Shown in pieces: positions 1-9,697 of a DNA stretch of 64,000 nucleotides. How positions within the stretch are numbered: position 1 is the stretch's first letter; each line of letters opens with the position of its first letter. Both the position numbers and the translations under genes were made by a program. Source of the stretch: Stenotrophomonas rhizophila (GTDB lineage Bacteria; Pseudomonadota; Gammaproteobacteria; Xanthomonadales; Xanthomonadaceae); contig NZ_RCDC01000004.1 in NCBI RefSeq assembly GCF_003651185.1, positions 1,474,659 through 1,538,658 of the forward strand, given 5' to 3'. A model generated the notes under the pieces. It had not been told where the DNA came from. It ran no database searches and was given only the letters and a program-made list of their open reading frames with translations.

Positions 1-1
1 G

Positions 2-1078
2 CAGCATGAGATCGCCTTCGACGAGAAGCGCGACCTGGGCCTGAACAAACGCCAGAAGCTGCCGTACCACACCAACGGCATGCGCTTCACCGCGTACGGC
101 GCGGATGAGCAGGTGATCGCCACGCGCGATTACTACTCCGTCGGCGGCGGCTTCGTGGTCAACCAGGACGACGCGGCCGATGACCGCATCGTGCCCGATG
201 AAACCCCGCTCCCCTACCCGTTCAAGAGCGGCGATGAGCTGCTCGCGCAGACCGCACGCAGTGGCCTGAGCATCGCCCAGATGATGTTCGAGAACGAGAA
301 GTGCTGGCGCACCGAAGAGGAGATCCGCGATAGCCTGCGCGAGATCTGGAGTGCCATGCAGGCCTGCGTGGAGCGCGGCATCCGCCAGGAAGGCACCCTG
401 CCCGGCGGCCTGCATGTCTCCCGCCGCGCACCGGCGTTGTACCGCGAACTGTCCTCCAAACCGGAAGCGGCGATGCGCGACCCGTTGACCACGCTGGACT
501 GGGTCAACCTGTACGCGCTGGCGGTGAACGAAGAAAACGCCGCCGGTGGCCGCGTGGTCACCGCCCCGACCAACGGCGCTGCCGGCGTACTGCCGGCCGT
601 GCTGCATTATTTCGATCGCTTCTGCCCCGGTGCCAACGAACAGCGCGTGTTCGATTTCCTGCTGACCTCGGCGGCGATCGGCATTCTGTACAAGGAAAAC
701 GCCTCGATCTCCGGTGCCGAAGTCGGCTGCCAGGGCGAAGTGGGCGTGGCCTGCTCGATGGCGGCCGGCGGGCTGGTCGCTGCACTCGGCGGCAACCCGA
801 GCCAGATCGAGAACGCCGCTGAAATCGGCATGGAACACAACCTCGGCCTGACCTGTGACCCGATCGGCGGGCTGGTGCAGATCCCCTGCATCGAGCGCAA
901 TGCAATGGGCGCGGTCAAGGCGATCAACGCCTCGCGCATGGCGATGCGTGGCGATGGCAAGCACAAGGTCTCGCTGGACAAGGTCATCAAGACCATGCGC
1001 GATACCGGCCGCGACATGCAGGACAAGTACAAGGAAACCAGCCGCGGCGGGCTGGCGGTCAACGTCATCGAGTGCTGA
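2..1078 (+). CDS. sdaA: L-serine dehydratase, C-terminal part (5' end outside window)
   Basis: Deaminates L-serine to pyruvate and ammonia in the cytoplasm with an oxygen-sensitive [4Fe-4S] cluster. The reading frame is open from base 2, so the N-terminal part lies outside the window and the in-frame ATG at base 80 is internal. The visible part carries the family alpha-chain core: the asparagine-rich stretch around [11 protein letters not shown], the cysteine motif EVGCQGEVG, and the paired cysteines of [14 protein letters not shown]. The protein ends in N-V-I-E-C. In the characterised type 2 enzyme from Legionella the C-terminal cysteine folds back into the active site as a cluster ligand, and the same tail is seen here. 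Followed by a REP-like palindrome. Identification is firm; only the start is missing. Confidence 0.95.
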   Translation, partial: QHEIAFDEKRDLGLNKRQKLPYHTNGMRFTAYGADEQVIATRDYYSVGGGFVVNQDDAADDRIVPDETPLPYPFKSGDELLAQTARSGLSIAQMMFENEKCWRTEEEIRDSLREIWSAMQACVERGIRQEGTLPGGLHVSRRAPALYRELSSKPEAAMRDPLTTLDWVNLYALAVNEENAAGGRVVTAPTNGAAGVLPAVLHYFDRFCPGANEQRVFDFLLTSAAIGILYKENASISGAEVGCQGEVGVACSMAAGGLVAALGGNPSQIENAAEIGMEHNLGLTCDPIGGLVQIPCIERNAMGAVKAINASRMAMRGDGKHKVSLDKVIKTMRDTGRDMQDKYKETSRGGLAVNVIEC

Positions 1079-1090
1079 TCGACCGTCCAC

Positions 1091-1123
1091 GGGGGTAGCG
1101 CCGGCCGTTGGTCGGCTGCCCCC
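1091..1123 (+). repeat. REP-like (GTAG/SMAG-type) palindrome
   Basis: A run of G, then GTAG, then a GC-rich imperfect stem-loop (GCCGGCC, loop GTT, GGTCGGC) closed by a run of C. It lies 12 bases after the sdaA stop. This layout matches the GTAG-headed REP palindromes described in Stenotrophomonas. It may also act as a 3' processing or termination structure for sdaA. Confidence 0.6.
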
Positions 1124-1192
1124 GGTCGCATCATCGGCACGCCTCCACGGCCGCTCCGGTACAGTCAGGGCTCCCCCGTTCCGGAGACCGCC

Positions 1193-2194
1193 ATGCGCAT
1201 CCTGGCTGCCGCCCTGCTCGCCTGCCTGCCGTTGACCACCCTCGCCGCCGACACCTACGGCCCGCGACTGGAAGGCTTCGACTACCCGTACCCCGTGAAG
1301 ATCTTCCGGTTCGAGTCCCAGCGCCAGCCGCTGGAGATGGCCTACATCGACGTCCCCGCCGGTGGCAAAGGCTTTGCCGGTACGGTGGTGCTGCTGCACG
1401 GCAAGAATTTCTGCGCAGCCACCTGGAAGGACACCATCGCGGCACTGAGCGCGGCCAGCTACCGGGTGATCGCGCCGGACCAGATCGGTTTCTGCAAATC
1501 GAGCAAGCCCGAGCGCTATCAGTACTCGTTCGGTCAGTTGGCTGCCAATACCGAAGCGCTGCTGGAGCATCTGGGCTATGGCGAGGGCAAGCTGCACATC
1601 GTCGGCCATTCGATGGGCGGCATGCTGGCGGCACGTTTCGCACTGATGTATCCGCAGCGCACGATCAGCCTGTCGCTGGTCAACCCGATCGGACTGGAAG
1701 ACTGGAAGGCCAAAGGCGTGCCATGGCGCAGCGTCGATGCCTGGTATGCAGGTGAGCTGAAAACCACCTTCGAGAGCATCAAGAAGTACCAGCTCGATGT
1801 GTACTACAACGGCCAGTGGAAGCCCGAGTACGAGCAGTGGGTGCGCATGCAGTCGCGCATGTACGACGGCCCTGGCAAACAGGCGGTGGCGTGGAGCCAG
1901 GCATTGACCTCGGACATGGTGTTCAACCAGCCGGTCGTCCATGAGCTGCCCAAGCTGACGGTGCCGACCACGTTGTTCATCGGCCAGACCGACCGCACTG
2001 CGATCGGCCGTGATCTGGCACCGCCGGCGCTGAAAGCGACGCTGGGCAACTACCCCGCCTTGGGCAAGGCAGCCGCCGCGGCGATCCCGCGCGCCACCCT
2101 GGTGAGTTTCGAAGACCTGGGCCACTCGCCGCAGGTGCAGGACCCCGCCCGGTTCAACGCGGCATTGCTGAAGGCGCTCTCACAACACGACTGA
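1193..2194 (+). CDS. secreted alpha/beta hydrolase
   Basis: A 333-residue serine hydrolase of the alpha/beta fold, probably exported. Residues 1-19 form a signal peptide ([19 protein letters not shown]). The oxyanion region is [12 protein letters not shown] near residue 68, the nucleophile elbow GHSMGG places the catalytic serine at 140, and the DLGHSP motif near the end gives the catalytic histidine at 311. An acid is likely in FIGQTDR. A GGAG ribosome site lies 7 bases before the ATG. The natural substrate cannot be read from sequence; periplasmic esterase or lipase-like activity is the fair guess. It stands alone between sdaA and a convergent methionine operon. Confidence 0.85.
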   Translation: MRILAAALLACLPLTTLAADTYGPRLEGFDYPYPVKIFRFESQRQPLEMAYIDVPAGGKGFAGTVVLLHGKNFCAATWKDTIAALSAASYRVIAPDQIGFCKSSKPERYQYSFGQLAANTEALLEHLGYGEGKLHIVGHSMGGMLAARFALMYPQRTISLSLVNPIGLEDWKAKGVPWRSVDAWYAGELKTTFESIKKYQLDVYYNGQWKPEYEQWVRMQSRMYDGPGKQAVAWSQALTSDMVFNQPVVHELPKLTVPTTLFIGQTDRTAIGRDLAPPALKATLGNYPALGKAAAAAIPRATLVSFEDLGHSPQVQDPARFNAALLKALSQHD

Positions 2195-2206
2195 CCTGCC
2201 CACCCG

Positions 2207-2282
2207 GTAGTGCCACTCCATGCGTGGCAGCGGCCGTCCTCAGCGTTGTCCGCCGACGCAGCCAGCCCACGCCTGGCGCTAC
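2207..2282. repeat. head-to-head pair of GTAG REP-like palindromes
   Basis: Two short palindromes in opposite orientation: a GTAG-headed one at 2207-2230 (arms TGCCAC/GTGGCA) and its inverted partner ending in CTAC at 2259-2282. Together they fill the gap between the hydrolase and the convergent hom gene. Paired REPs of this kind are the usual mobile unit (REPIN) and can double as a bidirectional transcription barrier. Confidence 0.6.
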
Positions 2283-2310
2283 CGTGTGTCTTGATGGGAT
2301 CGCGCGGCAA

Positions 2311-3378
2311 TCAGCGCCGCACGATCGCCAGCACGTCGTCCAGCAACGCGGCGGCAGTGACCTCCGCCCCGGCACCCGGCCCCTGGATCAGCAGCGGCTG
2401 GGCGTGATACCGGTCGCTGTGGATCGCGACCCGGTTGTCGGTCTGTGCCCCACCGGCCAGCGGATGGTCGCGCGGCAGGACGCGCAGGCCCACCGAAGCA
2501 CCGTCGTGATCGAAGCCACCGACGAAGCGCAGGCAATCGCCTTGTTCGTTGGCCTGCTGCCAATACTGCTGCAGCGGTGCATCCAGCAGCGGCAACTGGA
2601 CCAAGGCCTCCGCCGGCGTCAGCGCGGCCAGCGCCTCCGGCACCAGCGAGGCGACCTGCACCTGCTCGGCACGCAACGCGATGCCGCTGGCGCGCGCCAG
2701 GATCAGCAGTTTGCGACGGACATCTTCGCCGGAAAGATCCACCCGCGGGTCCGGTTCGGTGTAGCCGGCCTCGGCCGCCTCACGCACCCACGCGGAAAAC
2801 GGACGCTGGCCATCGTAGTGATGGAACAGCCACGCCAGCGAACCGGACAGCACGCCCTCCACGCGATGGATGCGGTCGCCACCGGCAACCAGCGCGCGCA
2901 GACTGCTCAGCAGCGGCAGGCCTGCGCCCACGGTGGCACTGTCGCCATAGCGCGCGTCACCCTGCTGGCCGCTGTCGGCGATGGCCTGGGCACGGGCCAA
3001 CTGTGCGCCTTGGCCGAGCTTGTTGGCGGTCACCACGTGCACGCCCCGCGCCAGCCACTGTTCGTGCCAATTGGCGACCGCGTCACTGGCGGTTGCATCG
3101 ACCACCACATCACCGCGCCGCAGGCCTTCGGCTTCCGCCCACGGCTGCAATGCGACCGCACCGCGCGCGGCCAGGTTGGCCTGCACGAGCTCATCGGCGG
3201 GGGTCTGTTCGCAGGCGCGCGCCGTGCGCGAGTTGGCCAGCCACGAGAACGAGGGCAGCGTGACGCCGCGATCCTGCAGCGCGGCGTACCGCTGCACGAA
3301 CGCGGTGCCGACCGTGCCGGTGCCGAGCAGGGCCAGCTTGCGGTGGTCCGCCAGCGGCAGGTTCAGCACGGCGCTCAT
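2311..3378 (-). CDS. hom: homoserine dehydrogenase (monofunctional)
   Basis: Reduces L-aspartate 4-semialdehyde to L-homoserine with NAD(P)H, the step that feeds methionine and threonine synthesis. At 355 residues it has the Rossmann motif GTGTVG near residue 19, the catalytic-lysine segment TANKLGQGAQ, and the signature GYTEPDPR followed by DLSGEDVRRK. It has no aspartokinase domain and no C-terminal ACT domain, unlike ThrA/MetL or Gram-positive Hom, so threonine feedback through an ACT domain is not expected. The start ATG overlaps the metB stop by 4 bases, which makes it the third gene of the metX-metB-hom operon under the upstream SAM riboswitch. A second homoserine dehydrogenase may exist elsewhere in the genome; that cannot be seen here. 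Confidence 0.93.
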   Translation of the reverse strand: MSAVLNLPLADHRKLALLGTGTVGTAFVQRYAALQDRGVTLPSFSWLANSRTARACEQTPADELVQANLAARGAVALQPWAEAEGLRRGDVVVDATASDAVANWHEQWLARGVHVVTANKLGQGAQLARAQAIADSGQQGDARYGDSATVGAGLPLLSSLRALVAGGDRIHRVEGVLSGSLAWLFHHYDGQRPFSAWVREAAEAGYTEPDPRVDLSGEDVRRKLLILARASGIALRAEQVQVASLVPEALAALTPAEALVQLPLLDAPLQQYWQQANEQGDCLRFVGGFDHDGASVGLRVLPRDHPLAGGAQTDNRVAIHSDRYHAQPLLIQGPGAGAEVTAAALLDDVLAIVRR

Positions 3379-4619
3379 GCATCCACCTGTTTACGGCGCT
3401 GCACGTCCCGGTGCTGGTCGATCACGACCTGCGCGCGCTCCAGCCCGGCCTGCAGATCGGCCACCAGGTCTTCCGGTGACTCGATACCGACCGACAGGCG
3501 CAGCAGGCCCTCGCTGATCCCGGCATGCGCACGCGCTTCCGGGGTCATGGCCGCGTGGGTCATGGTCGCCGGATGCGCGACCAGGCTCTCCACGCCGCCC
3601 AGCGATTCGGCCAGGGTGAAGCAGCGCAGGCCATCCACGAAGGCGCGCACCGCCGCATGCGGATCCTCGCCCGGGCACGAGGCCAGCTCGAAGGAGAGCA
3701 TCGCGCCGAAGCCGCTCTGCTGGCGCGCGGCGATCGCATGGCCGGGGTGATCGGCCAGGCCCGGGTAGTACACGCTGGCGACCGCATCGCTGGCGGCCAG
3801 CAGCTCGACCACGGCCGCCGTGTTTTCCTGGTGCGCACGCAGACGCGCACCGAGCGTGCGCAGGCCGCGCAACGTCAGGAACGCATCGAACGGCGAACCG
3901 GTCAGGCCCAGCGCGTTGGCCCACCACACCAGCTGCTCGTGCACCGCCGGATCCCGCGCGATCACCGCCCCGCCGACCACATCGCTGTGGCCGTTGATGT
4001 ACTTGGTGGTGGAGTGCAGCACCACATCGGCACCGAAGCTGATCGGCTGCTGCAGCGCCGGCGACAGGAAGGTGTTGTCGACGACGACCTTGGCACCGGC
4101 CTTGTGCGCAGCATCGATGACGAAGCGCAGGTCGGTGATGCGCAGCAGCGGGTTGGACGGGGTTTCGATCAGTACCAGCGTCGGCGACTGCGCCAGCGCA
4201 TCGGCCAACGAGCGCGGGTCGGTCAGGTCGGCGGTGATCAGGCCGAAGTGGCCCTTCTTCGCCAATGCGTTGAACAGGCGCCAGCTGCCGCCGTACGCAT
4301 CGTGCGGCACAACCAGCGTATCGCCGGGCTGCAGCAGCGCATTGAGCACCAGATTGATTGCGCCCATGCCGGTGGAGGTGATCACGCCACCGGCGCCACC
4401 TTCCAGTTCGGCCAGCGCTTCACCGAGCAGATCGCGGGTGGGGTTGCCGCTGCGCGTGTAGTCGTACTGGCGCTTGTTGCCGAAGCCATCGAAGCTGAAG
4501 TTGGAGGACAGCACGATCGGCGGGGTCACCGCGCCATGGGCGGTGTCACGGTCGATGCCGGCACGCACGGCGGCGGTGACGCGGCTACAGGACGGCTCGG
4601 TACCAGCGGAACGGCTCAT
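3375..4619 (-). CDS. metB: cystathionine gamma-synthase / O-succinylhomoserine (thiol)-lyase
   Basis: PLP enzyme of the Cys/Met metabolism family, 414 residues. It condenses an activated homoserine (O-succinyl- or O-acetylhomoserine) with cysteine to give cystathionine, or with sulfide to give homocysteine. The PLP lysine is K206 in HSTTKYINGHSD; the YDYTRSGNPTR segment near residue 53 binds phosphate and substrate. It overlaps metX by 4 bases and hom by 4 bases, so translational coupling is likely. The family also contains cystathionine beta- and gamma-lyases and MetZ sulfhydrylases, and sequence alone does not settle which sulfur donor is used. The operon context supports a role in methionine synthesis. 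Confidence 0.9.
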   Translation of the reverse strand: MSRSAGTEPSCSRVTAAVRAGIDRDTAHGAVTPPIVLSSNFSFDGFGNKRQYDYTRSGNPTRDLLGEALAELEGGAGGVITSTGMGAINLVLNALLQPGDTLVVPHDAYGGSWRLFNALAKKGHFGLITADLTDPRSLADALAQSPTLVLIETPSNPLLRITDLRFVIDAAHKAGAKVVVDNTFLSPALQQPISFGADVVLHSTTKYINGHSDVVGGAVIARDPAVHEQLVWWANALGLTGSPFDAFLTLRGLRTLGARLRAHQENTAAVVELLAASDAVASVYYPGLADHPGHAIAARQQSGFGAMLSFELASCPGEDPHAAVRAFVDGLRCFTLAESLGGVESLVAHPATMTHAAMTPEARAHAGISEGLLRLSVGIESPEDLVADLQAGLERAQVVIDQHRDVQRRKQVDA

Positions 4620-5647
4620 GCGGTTTCTCCGGGGGATCGAAAAGCGGTGGCGAGGATCGCGTCGATGCGATCGGTTTCTTTCAGGAAGGCGTCATGGCCA
4701 TACGGCGAGCGCAGCACGCGCAGGCTGCCGCGCGGGCCCAGCCCCTCGACCAGGCCGACGCAGTCGGCCAGCGGGACCAGGCGATCGCCTTCCACAGCGA
4801 CCACGACGGTCGGCACCTGGATGGCGGCCGGGTCGATGCGGTGCAGGTCGATCGATTCGGACAGGCGCAGATAAGCATCGACCGGGGTGCGGGCGACGTA
4901 CTGCGCACCGGCCGCGTCCAGATAGTCCTCGGCGGCAACGCGCACGCGGCCATTGACCACTTCCGGCGCGGCATCGAAGCGCTCGCCGAATTCTTCCGGC
5001 GTGCGGTAGCTGAGCATGGCGAACTGGCGTGCCAGCGACAGCCCGTGGCTCTCGGCGCACTGCAGTTGACCCAGCGCGACCGCACGGCGCTGCAGCGCGC
5101 GCCAGGCTGCGGCATACGGGTGCGGGCGATGCGCACCGCTCACCGCGATCAGCTTCTGCACGCGCTGGCGGTGACGGATCGCGAACTGCTGGCCGACCAG
5201 CGCGCCGTAGGAGTAGCCCACGAAGCACTGAAGGCGGGCGATGCCGAGATGGTCGAGCAGCAACGCCAGCGCATCGGCCTGATCGGCGGTATCGATCGGC
5301 AGATCGAGCGCGCCGTCGGCGCCGATGAAATCGAACGCCAGGATGCGCAGCGAGGCCGGATCCAGCGCGCGACCCGCCGCCACCAGGCCCTCGGCCCAGC
5401 CCTTTTCCGGGAACTCGGCATTGGCCGCCACATGGCGGTGCGCGGAGATACCGCCGGCCAGCACCACCACCGGCGCATCGGCACGGCCGACGCATTCGTA
5501 GCGCAGGCGTACCGGCCGCGGCCCGCCGTGACGCATCGACAGCACCGCCGCGATATCGCCGCGTACGGCGTTCAGCCCGGCGTCGACGGGGACGCTGAGC
5601 GGGGCAAAGGAGTCGGTGGCGACAGGGGCGGCGGTGGCGAAGCTCAT
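4616..5647 (-). CDS. metX: MetX-family homoserine (or serine) O-acyltransferase
   Basis: An alpha/beta-fold acyltransferase of the MetX type, 343 residues, that activates the hydroxyl of homoserine with an acyl-CoA. The nucleophile elbow is G144-Y-S146-Y-G-A, where most MetX proteins have GGSMGG. The acid is in VEGDRLVP and the histidine in PYGHDAFLKE. The frame stays open upstream, but ATG 5647 is chosen because residues before it would be read from the riboswitch leader. Xanthomonadaceae members of this superfamily have been reported as succinyltransferases, some acting on homoserine and some on serine, so acetyl versus succinyl and homoserine versus serine are open. First gene of metX-metB-hom. 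Confidence 0.85.
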   Translation of the reverse strand: MSFATAAPVATDSFAPLSVPVDAGLNAVRGDIAAVLSMRHGGPRPVRLRYECVGRADAPVVVLAGGISAHRHVAANAEFPEKGWAEGLVAAGRALDPASLRILAFDFIGADGALDLPIDTADQADALALLLDHLGIARLQCFVGYSYGALVGQQFAIRHRQRVQKLIAVSGAHRPHPYAAAWRALQRRAVALGQLQCAESHGLSLARQFAMLSYRTPEEFGERFDAAPEVVNGRVRVAAEDYLDAAGAQYVARTPVDAYLRLSESIDLHRIDPAAIQVPTVVVAVEGDRLVPLADCVGLVEGLGPRGSLRVLRSPYGHDAFLKETDRIDAILATAFRSPGETA

Positions 5648-5676
5648 GGCGGTATCCAAAGTAGGAAAACGGCCAT

Positions 5677-5695
5677 CGAGCTTTCGCGGAGCTCG
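5677..5695 (-). promoter_or_regulatory. hairpin between SAM aptamer and metX (possible expression platform)
   Basis: On the minus strand the stem CGAGCT/AGCTCG, followed after six bases by GTTTTCC, lies between the aptamer and the metX start. It looks like a weak intrinsic terminator or a ribosome-site-masking element. A nearby GGTTCGAACC palindrome (5721-5730) and GCGCTTCGAACGC could form the competing structure. The switching mechanism is inference. Confidence 0.4.
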
Positions 5696-5727
5696 CGTTC
5701 GAAGCGCACGCACGGTGCACGGTTCGA

Positions 5728-5844
5728 ACCATCTTTCGGAAGACACCAACGGTCTCCGCAGGATTTGGCACCTACGCAGGTCGCTTTCGCGTCTGCGGGC
5801 TGCCCCGGCTTCAAAGGGCCTGTCCCTCTGCCGGTCTCGATGGT
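5728..5844 (-). promoter_or_regulatory. SAM-I (S-box) riboswitch aptamer
   Basis: Read on the minus strand, the leader carries the S-box blocks in order: P1 5' strand ACCATC (5844-5839), GAGGGACAGGCCC and TGAAGCCGGG (the conserved kink-turn/P2 region), a P3 hairpin with a GCGAAAGC loop, the near-invariant GGTGCCAAATCCTGC, and finally GAAAGATGGT, whose GATGGT closes P1 with six pairs. The element spans about 117 nt and ends some 80 nt before metX. SAM-I riboswitches turn off methionine genes when S-adenosylmethionine is plentiful, so it should control metX-metB-hom. Confidence 0.92.
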
Positions 5845-5850
5845 GGAGCC

Positions 5851-5879
5851 ACGATGCCAGCGCTTCCGGCCCATGTCAA
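5851..5879 (-). promoter_or_regulatory. promoter of the metX riboswitch transcript
   Basis: Minus strand: a perfect -35 TTGACA (5879-5874), 17-base spacer, and a weak -10 CATCGT (5856-5851). Transcription would begin about 7 bases on, at or just before the first base of riboswitch P1, which fits a leader that starts with the aptamer. Confidence 0.6.
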
Positions 5880-5963
5880 TCCCTTCATCGGCATGAAGCG
5901 ATATATATTCCAGATGATCATCAGTCGCGCATACTCCGGGATCCTCCCTGCCCGGCCGACGCC

Positions 5964-6866
5964 TTGCGCTGCCTACGTTTCACTGCCCTGACGCTGATGA
6001 TGATCCCGGTGCTGAGCGCCTCGGCCGGCCCGGGTGCGAACTGGCGGGAGGGCTGGCAGGTCGATCGACCTGCCGCGGCCACCCCAGCGCAGCGGGCCGC
6101 TGGCGTGGACGCGCCCGCCCTGGCCGTGGTGGCCCTGGAAGGGGCTGGCGACCGCTGGCAGGCCCGGGTCGACAACCGCGTGGCCGGGCCGGTCCAGGTC
6201 GAACTGCGCCCCGCCGCCGGCGCCCCCGCGCTACCGGGGCTCCCCCTTCAGACGGTGGTCGCCGCAGGCGCCAGCATCGTGGTGACCCGCCTGCAGCCGC
6301 CGGCCGGCAGTACCACGATCCGCCTGGATCTGACGGCCGTTCCGGGCGACCCGGGCGCGCGCCCGCAGGACGTGACCTACCAGCTGCCGTTCGATGCCGC
6401 GCGCATCCAGGTCAGCCAGGCCCCGCGGGGGCAGTTCAGTCACAGCGATACAGAGAACCGCGAGGCCATCGACTTCGCCCTGCCCGAGGGCACGCCGGTA
6501 CTCGCCGCGCGCGCAGGAACCGTCATGCAGATCCAGGCCGGGTATGAGGGCCATGGGCAGGACCGGGACCACGATCTGGGCCGGGCCAACCTGGTGCGGG
6601 TGCTGCATGAGGACGGCAGCATGGCCGTGTATGCCCACCTGCAGCACCACGGCGTGCTGGTCCGCCCGGGCGAGCAGGTCCAGGCGGGGCAGCGCATCGG
6701 CCTATCGGGCAACACCGGCTACAGCGCCGCGCCCCATCTGCACTTCGCGGTCCAGGTCAATGCCGGGATGCGGCTGCGCTCGATCCCGGCACGGATCGTC
6801 AGCCCACAAGGCGAGCTGCACTTCGCCCGCACCACGGGCGAGACCGGCGCCTCCGCCCTGCCCTGA
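5964..6866 (+). CDS. secreted M23 (LytM-type) peptidase
   Basis: A cell-wall-directed metallopeptidase homologue of about 300 residues. The C-terminal half holds a full LytM domain: HSDTENREAIDFALPEGTPV carries the first zinc ligands (H and D), and HLHFAVQVN gives the HxH pair. The N-terminal half is an uncharacterised beta-rich segment. The start is uncertain. TTG at 5964 yields a normal signal peptide (RCLRFTALTLMMIPVLSASA), whereas ATG at 5997 would leave too short a hydrophobic leader; neither has a strong ribosome site. All zinc ligands are present, so it may be an active endopeptidase rather than a degenerate activator of the EnvC/NlpD kind. It lies divergent from the metX leader. Confidence 0.85.
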   Translation: MRCLRFTALTLMMIPVLSASAGPGANWREGWQVDRPAAATPAQRAAGVDAPALAVVALEGAGDRWQARVDNRVAGPVQVELRPAAGAPALPGLPLQTVVAAGASIVVTRLQPPAGSTTIRLDLTAVPGDPGARPQDVTYQLPFDAARIQVSQAPRGQFSHSDTENREAIDFALPEGTPVLAARAGTVMQIQAGYEGHGQDRDHDLGRANLVRVLHEDGSMAVYAHLQHHGVLVRPGEQVQAGQRIGLSGNTGYSAAPHLHFAVQVNAGMRLRSIPARIVSPQGELHFARTTGETGASALP

Positions 6867-6941
6867 CCCCGGCCACGCCCGCCCCCGCTATACTGGGCGG
6901 CTTATCTCCATGAAAAGCGCCCCGGGCGGGCGCGTCACGCC

Positions 6942-8546
<1,605 letters not shown>

Positions 8547-8573
8547 TCGCTCGGCCGATCTACCGGCTGAACA

Positions 8574-8629
8574 GGCGCGCGTGCATGCGCGCGCCATCGC
8601 GGCGATGATAGGGGGGAGCGGGCTCCCCC
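8574..8629 (+). other. two GC-rich hairpins after prfC
   Basis: In the 106-base gap before the next gene there are two strong stems: GGCGCGC/GCGCGCC (8574-8595) and GGGGGAG/CTCCCCC (8612-8629). Neither has a T-tract, so they are not classic terminators; they may mark the 3' end of prfC mRNA or dampen read-through. Confidence 0.4.
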
Positions 8630-8652
8630 TCCCCGCACATCCGATCATCGCC

Positions 8653-9288
8653 ATGACCTCTGTCGTTTCCGTTCGAGAAGAAATCGCCAGCGCCCTGACC
8701 CACGGGCTTGGCGCCGTCGCTGCACTGGCTGGCAGTGCGGTACTGATCACCTTGGCCGCCATCTATGGCGACGGCTGGCAGCTGGCCAGCGCGATCGTGT
8801 TCGGGGTGGCATTGCTGCTGTTGTATACGGCGTCCACGCTCTATCACGCGATCCAGCACCCGGTCGCCAAGGGCCGGTTGAAGGTGTTCGATCACTGTGC
8901 GATCTATCTGTTGATCGCCGGTACGTACACGCCGTTCACGCTGATCGGTCTGCGCGGGGGGCCGTGGGGCTGGGGCATGTTCACCGCGATCTGGGCGTTG
9001 GCGCTGTTCGGGGTGGTGTTCAAGCTGTTCTATACCGGCCGGTTCAAGCTGCTGTCGACGATCATCTATATCGCGATGGGCTGGATGGTGATGGTGGCGA
9101 TCAAGCCGATGTGGCATTCGCTGGATGCGTGGACGCTGGGGTGGCTGTTGGCGGGCGGTGTGTTCTATACGTTGGGGACGGTGTTCTATCACCGGGAGTC
9201 GGTGCCGTATTCGCATGCGATCTGGCATCTGTTCGTGATCGGCGGGAGTGTGTGCCACTTCGTTGCGGTGACTGCGCAGATTCTCTGA
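8653..9288 (+). CDS. hemolysin III family (PAQR/TrhA-like) membrane protein
   Basis: An integral membrane protein of 211 residues in the PAQR superfamily. It has about seven hydrophobic spans and the family histidine motifs: SALTHGLG at the N-terminus, STLYHAIQH, DHCAIYLLIAGTYTP in the middle, and HAIWHLFVIGGSVCHF at the end, which in structures of relatives bind a metal. Bacterial members (YqfA/TrhA) have been linked to membrane lipid and energy homeostasis; the hemolysin name is historical. The ATG at 8653 is chosen because it begins the conserved domain; the frame is open further upstream without family similarity. Confidence 0.88.
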   Translation: MTSVVSVREEIASALTHGLGAVAALAGSAVLITLAAIYGDGWQLASAIVFGVALLLLYTASTLYHAIQHPVAKGRLKVFDHCAIYLLIAGTYTPFTLIGLRGGPWGWGMFTAIWALALFGVVFKLFYTGRFKLLSTIIYIAMGWMVMVAIKPMWHSLDAWTLGWLLAGGVFYTLGTVFYHRESVPYSHAIWHLFVIGGSVCHFVAVTAQIL

Positions 9289-9697
9289 CTGCCCTGTTCC
9301 TGCCAGGTAAGAGCAACGGCAACGGCACCCGCAGTAGCAAGAACAACTGCAAGAGCGACTCGGGCGTCAGGAATGCGCCAGGCGGGGTCGGCACGGGTGG
9401 GTTGGCGGGACACGCCGTGAATCCATCCATGGAGGCTCATGTCGCGCCATCCATGGCGCTCATGGTCCCGCCAACCCACCCGCACCGCCCTGCTCACGGC
9501 TGGCTGGTGGCCTGGGAAGGTCAAGATCCTGGCTGGATCGGATGCCGAGACTTGCCTCACACGGGGACCGCGCCGCGCCTCCCGAAGGCGTCTACAACGG
9601 CGACCCCGATGGTCGACACGCGTCACCCTGACACTACCCTTACCAATGCTTCGCGTTGCCTGCACGATGCAAGGGCAACCATGGGGATGTGAATACT
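9289..9697. other. gene-free gap with a long inverted repeat
   Basis: About 410 bases without a convincing gene on either strand. Its main content is the inverted repeat at 9394-9482, listed separately. The last bases hold a GGGGA ribosome site for the downstream GTG start. Nothing else was recognised. Confidence 0.6.
9394..9482. repeat. 89-bp inverted-repeat element
   Basis: Perfect 18-bp arms, CGGGTGGGTTGGCGGGAC (9394-9411) and its complement (9465-9482), enclose a 53-base centre. The centre contains two similar blocks, CCATCCATGGAGGCTCATG and CCATCCATGGCGCTCATG, the second including the palindrome GCCATCCATGGC. It has no coding capacity. Size and position suggest a MITE- or REPIN-like dispersed repeat, but only one copy is in the window. 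Confidence 0.65.
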
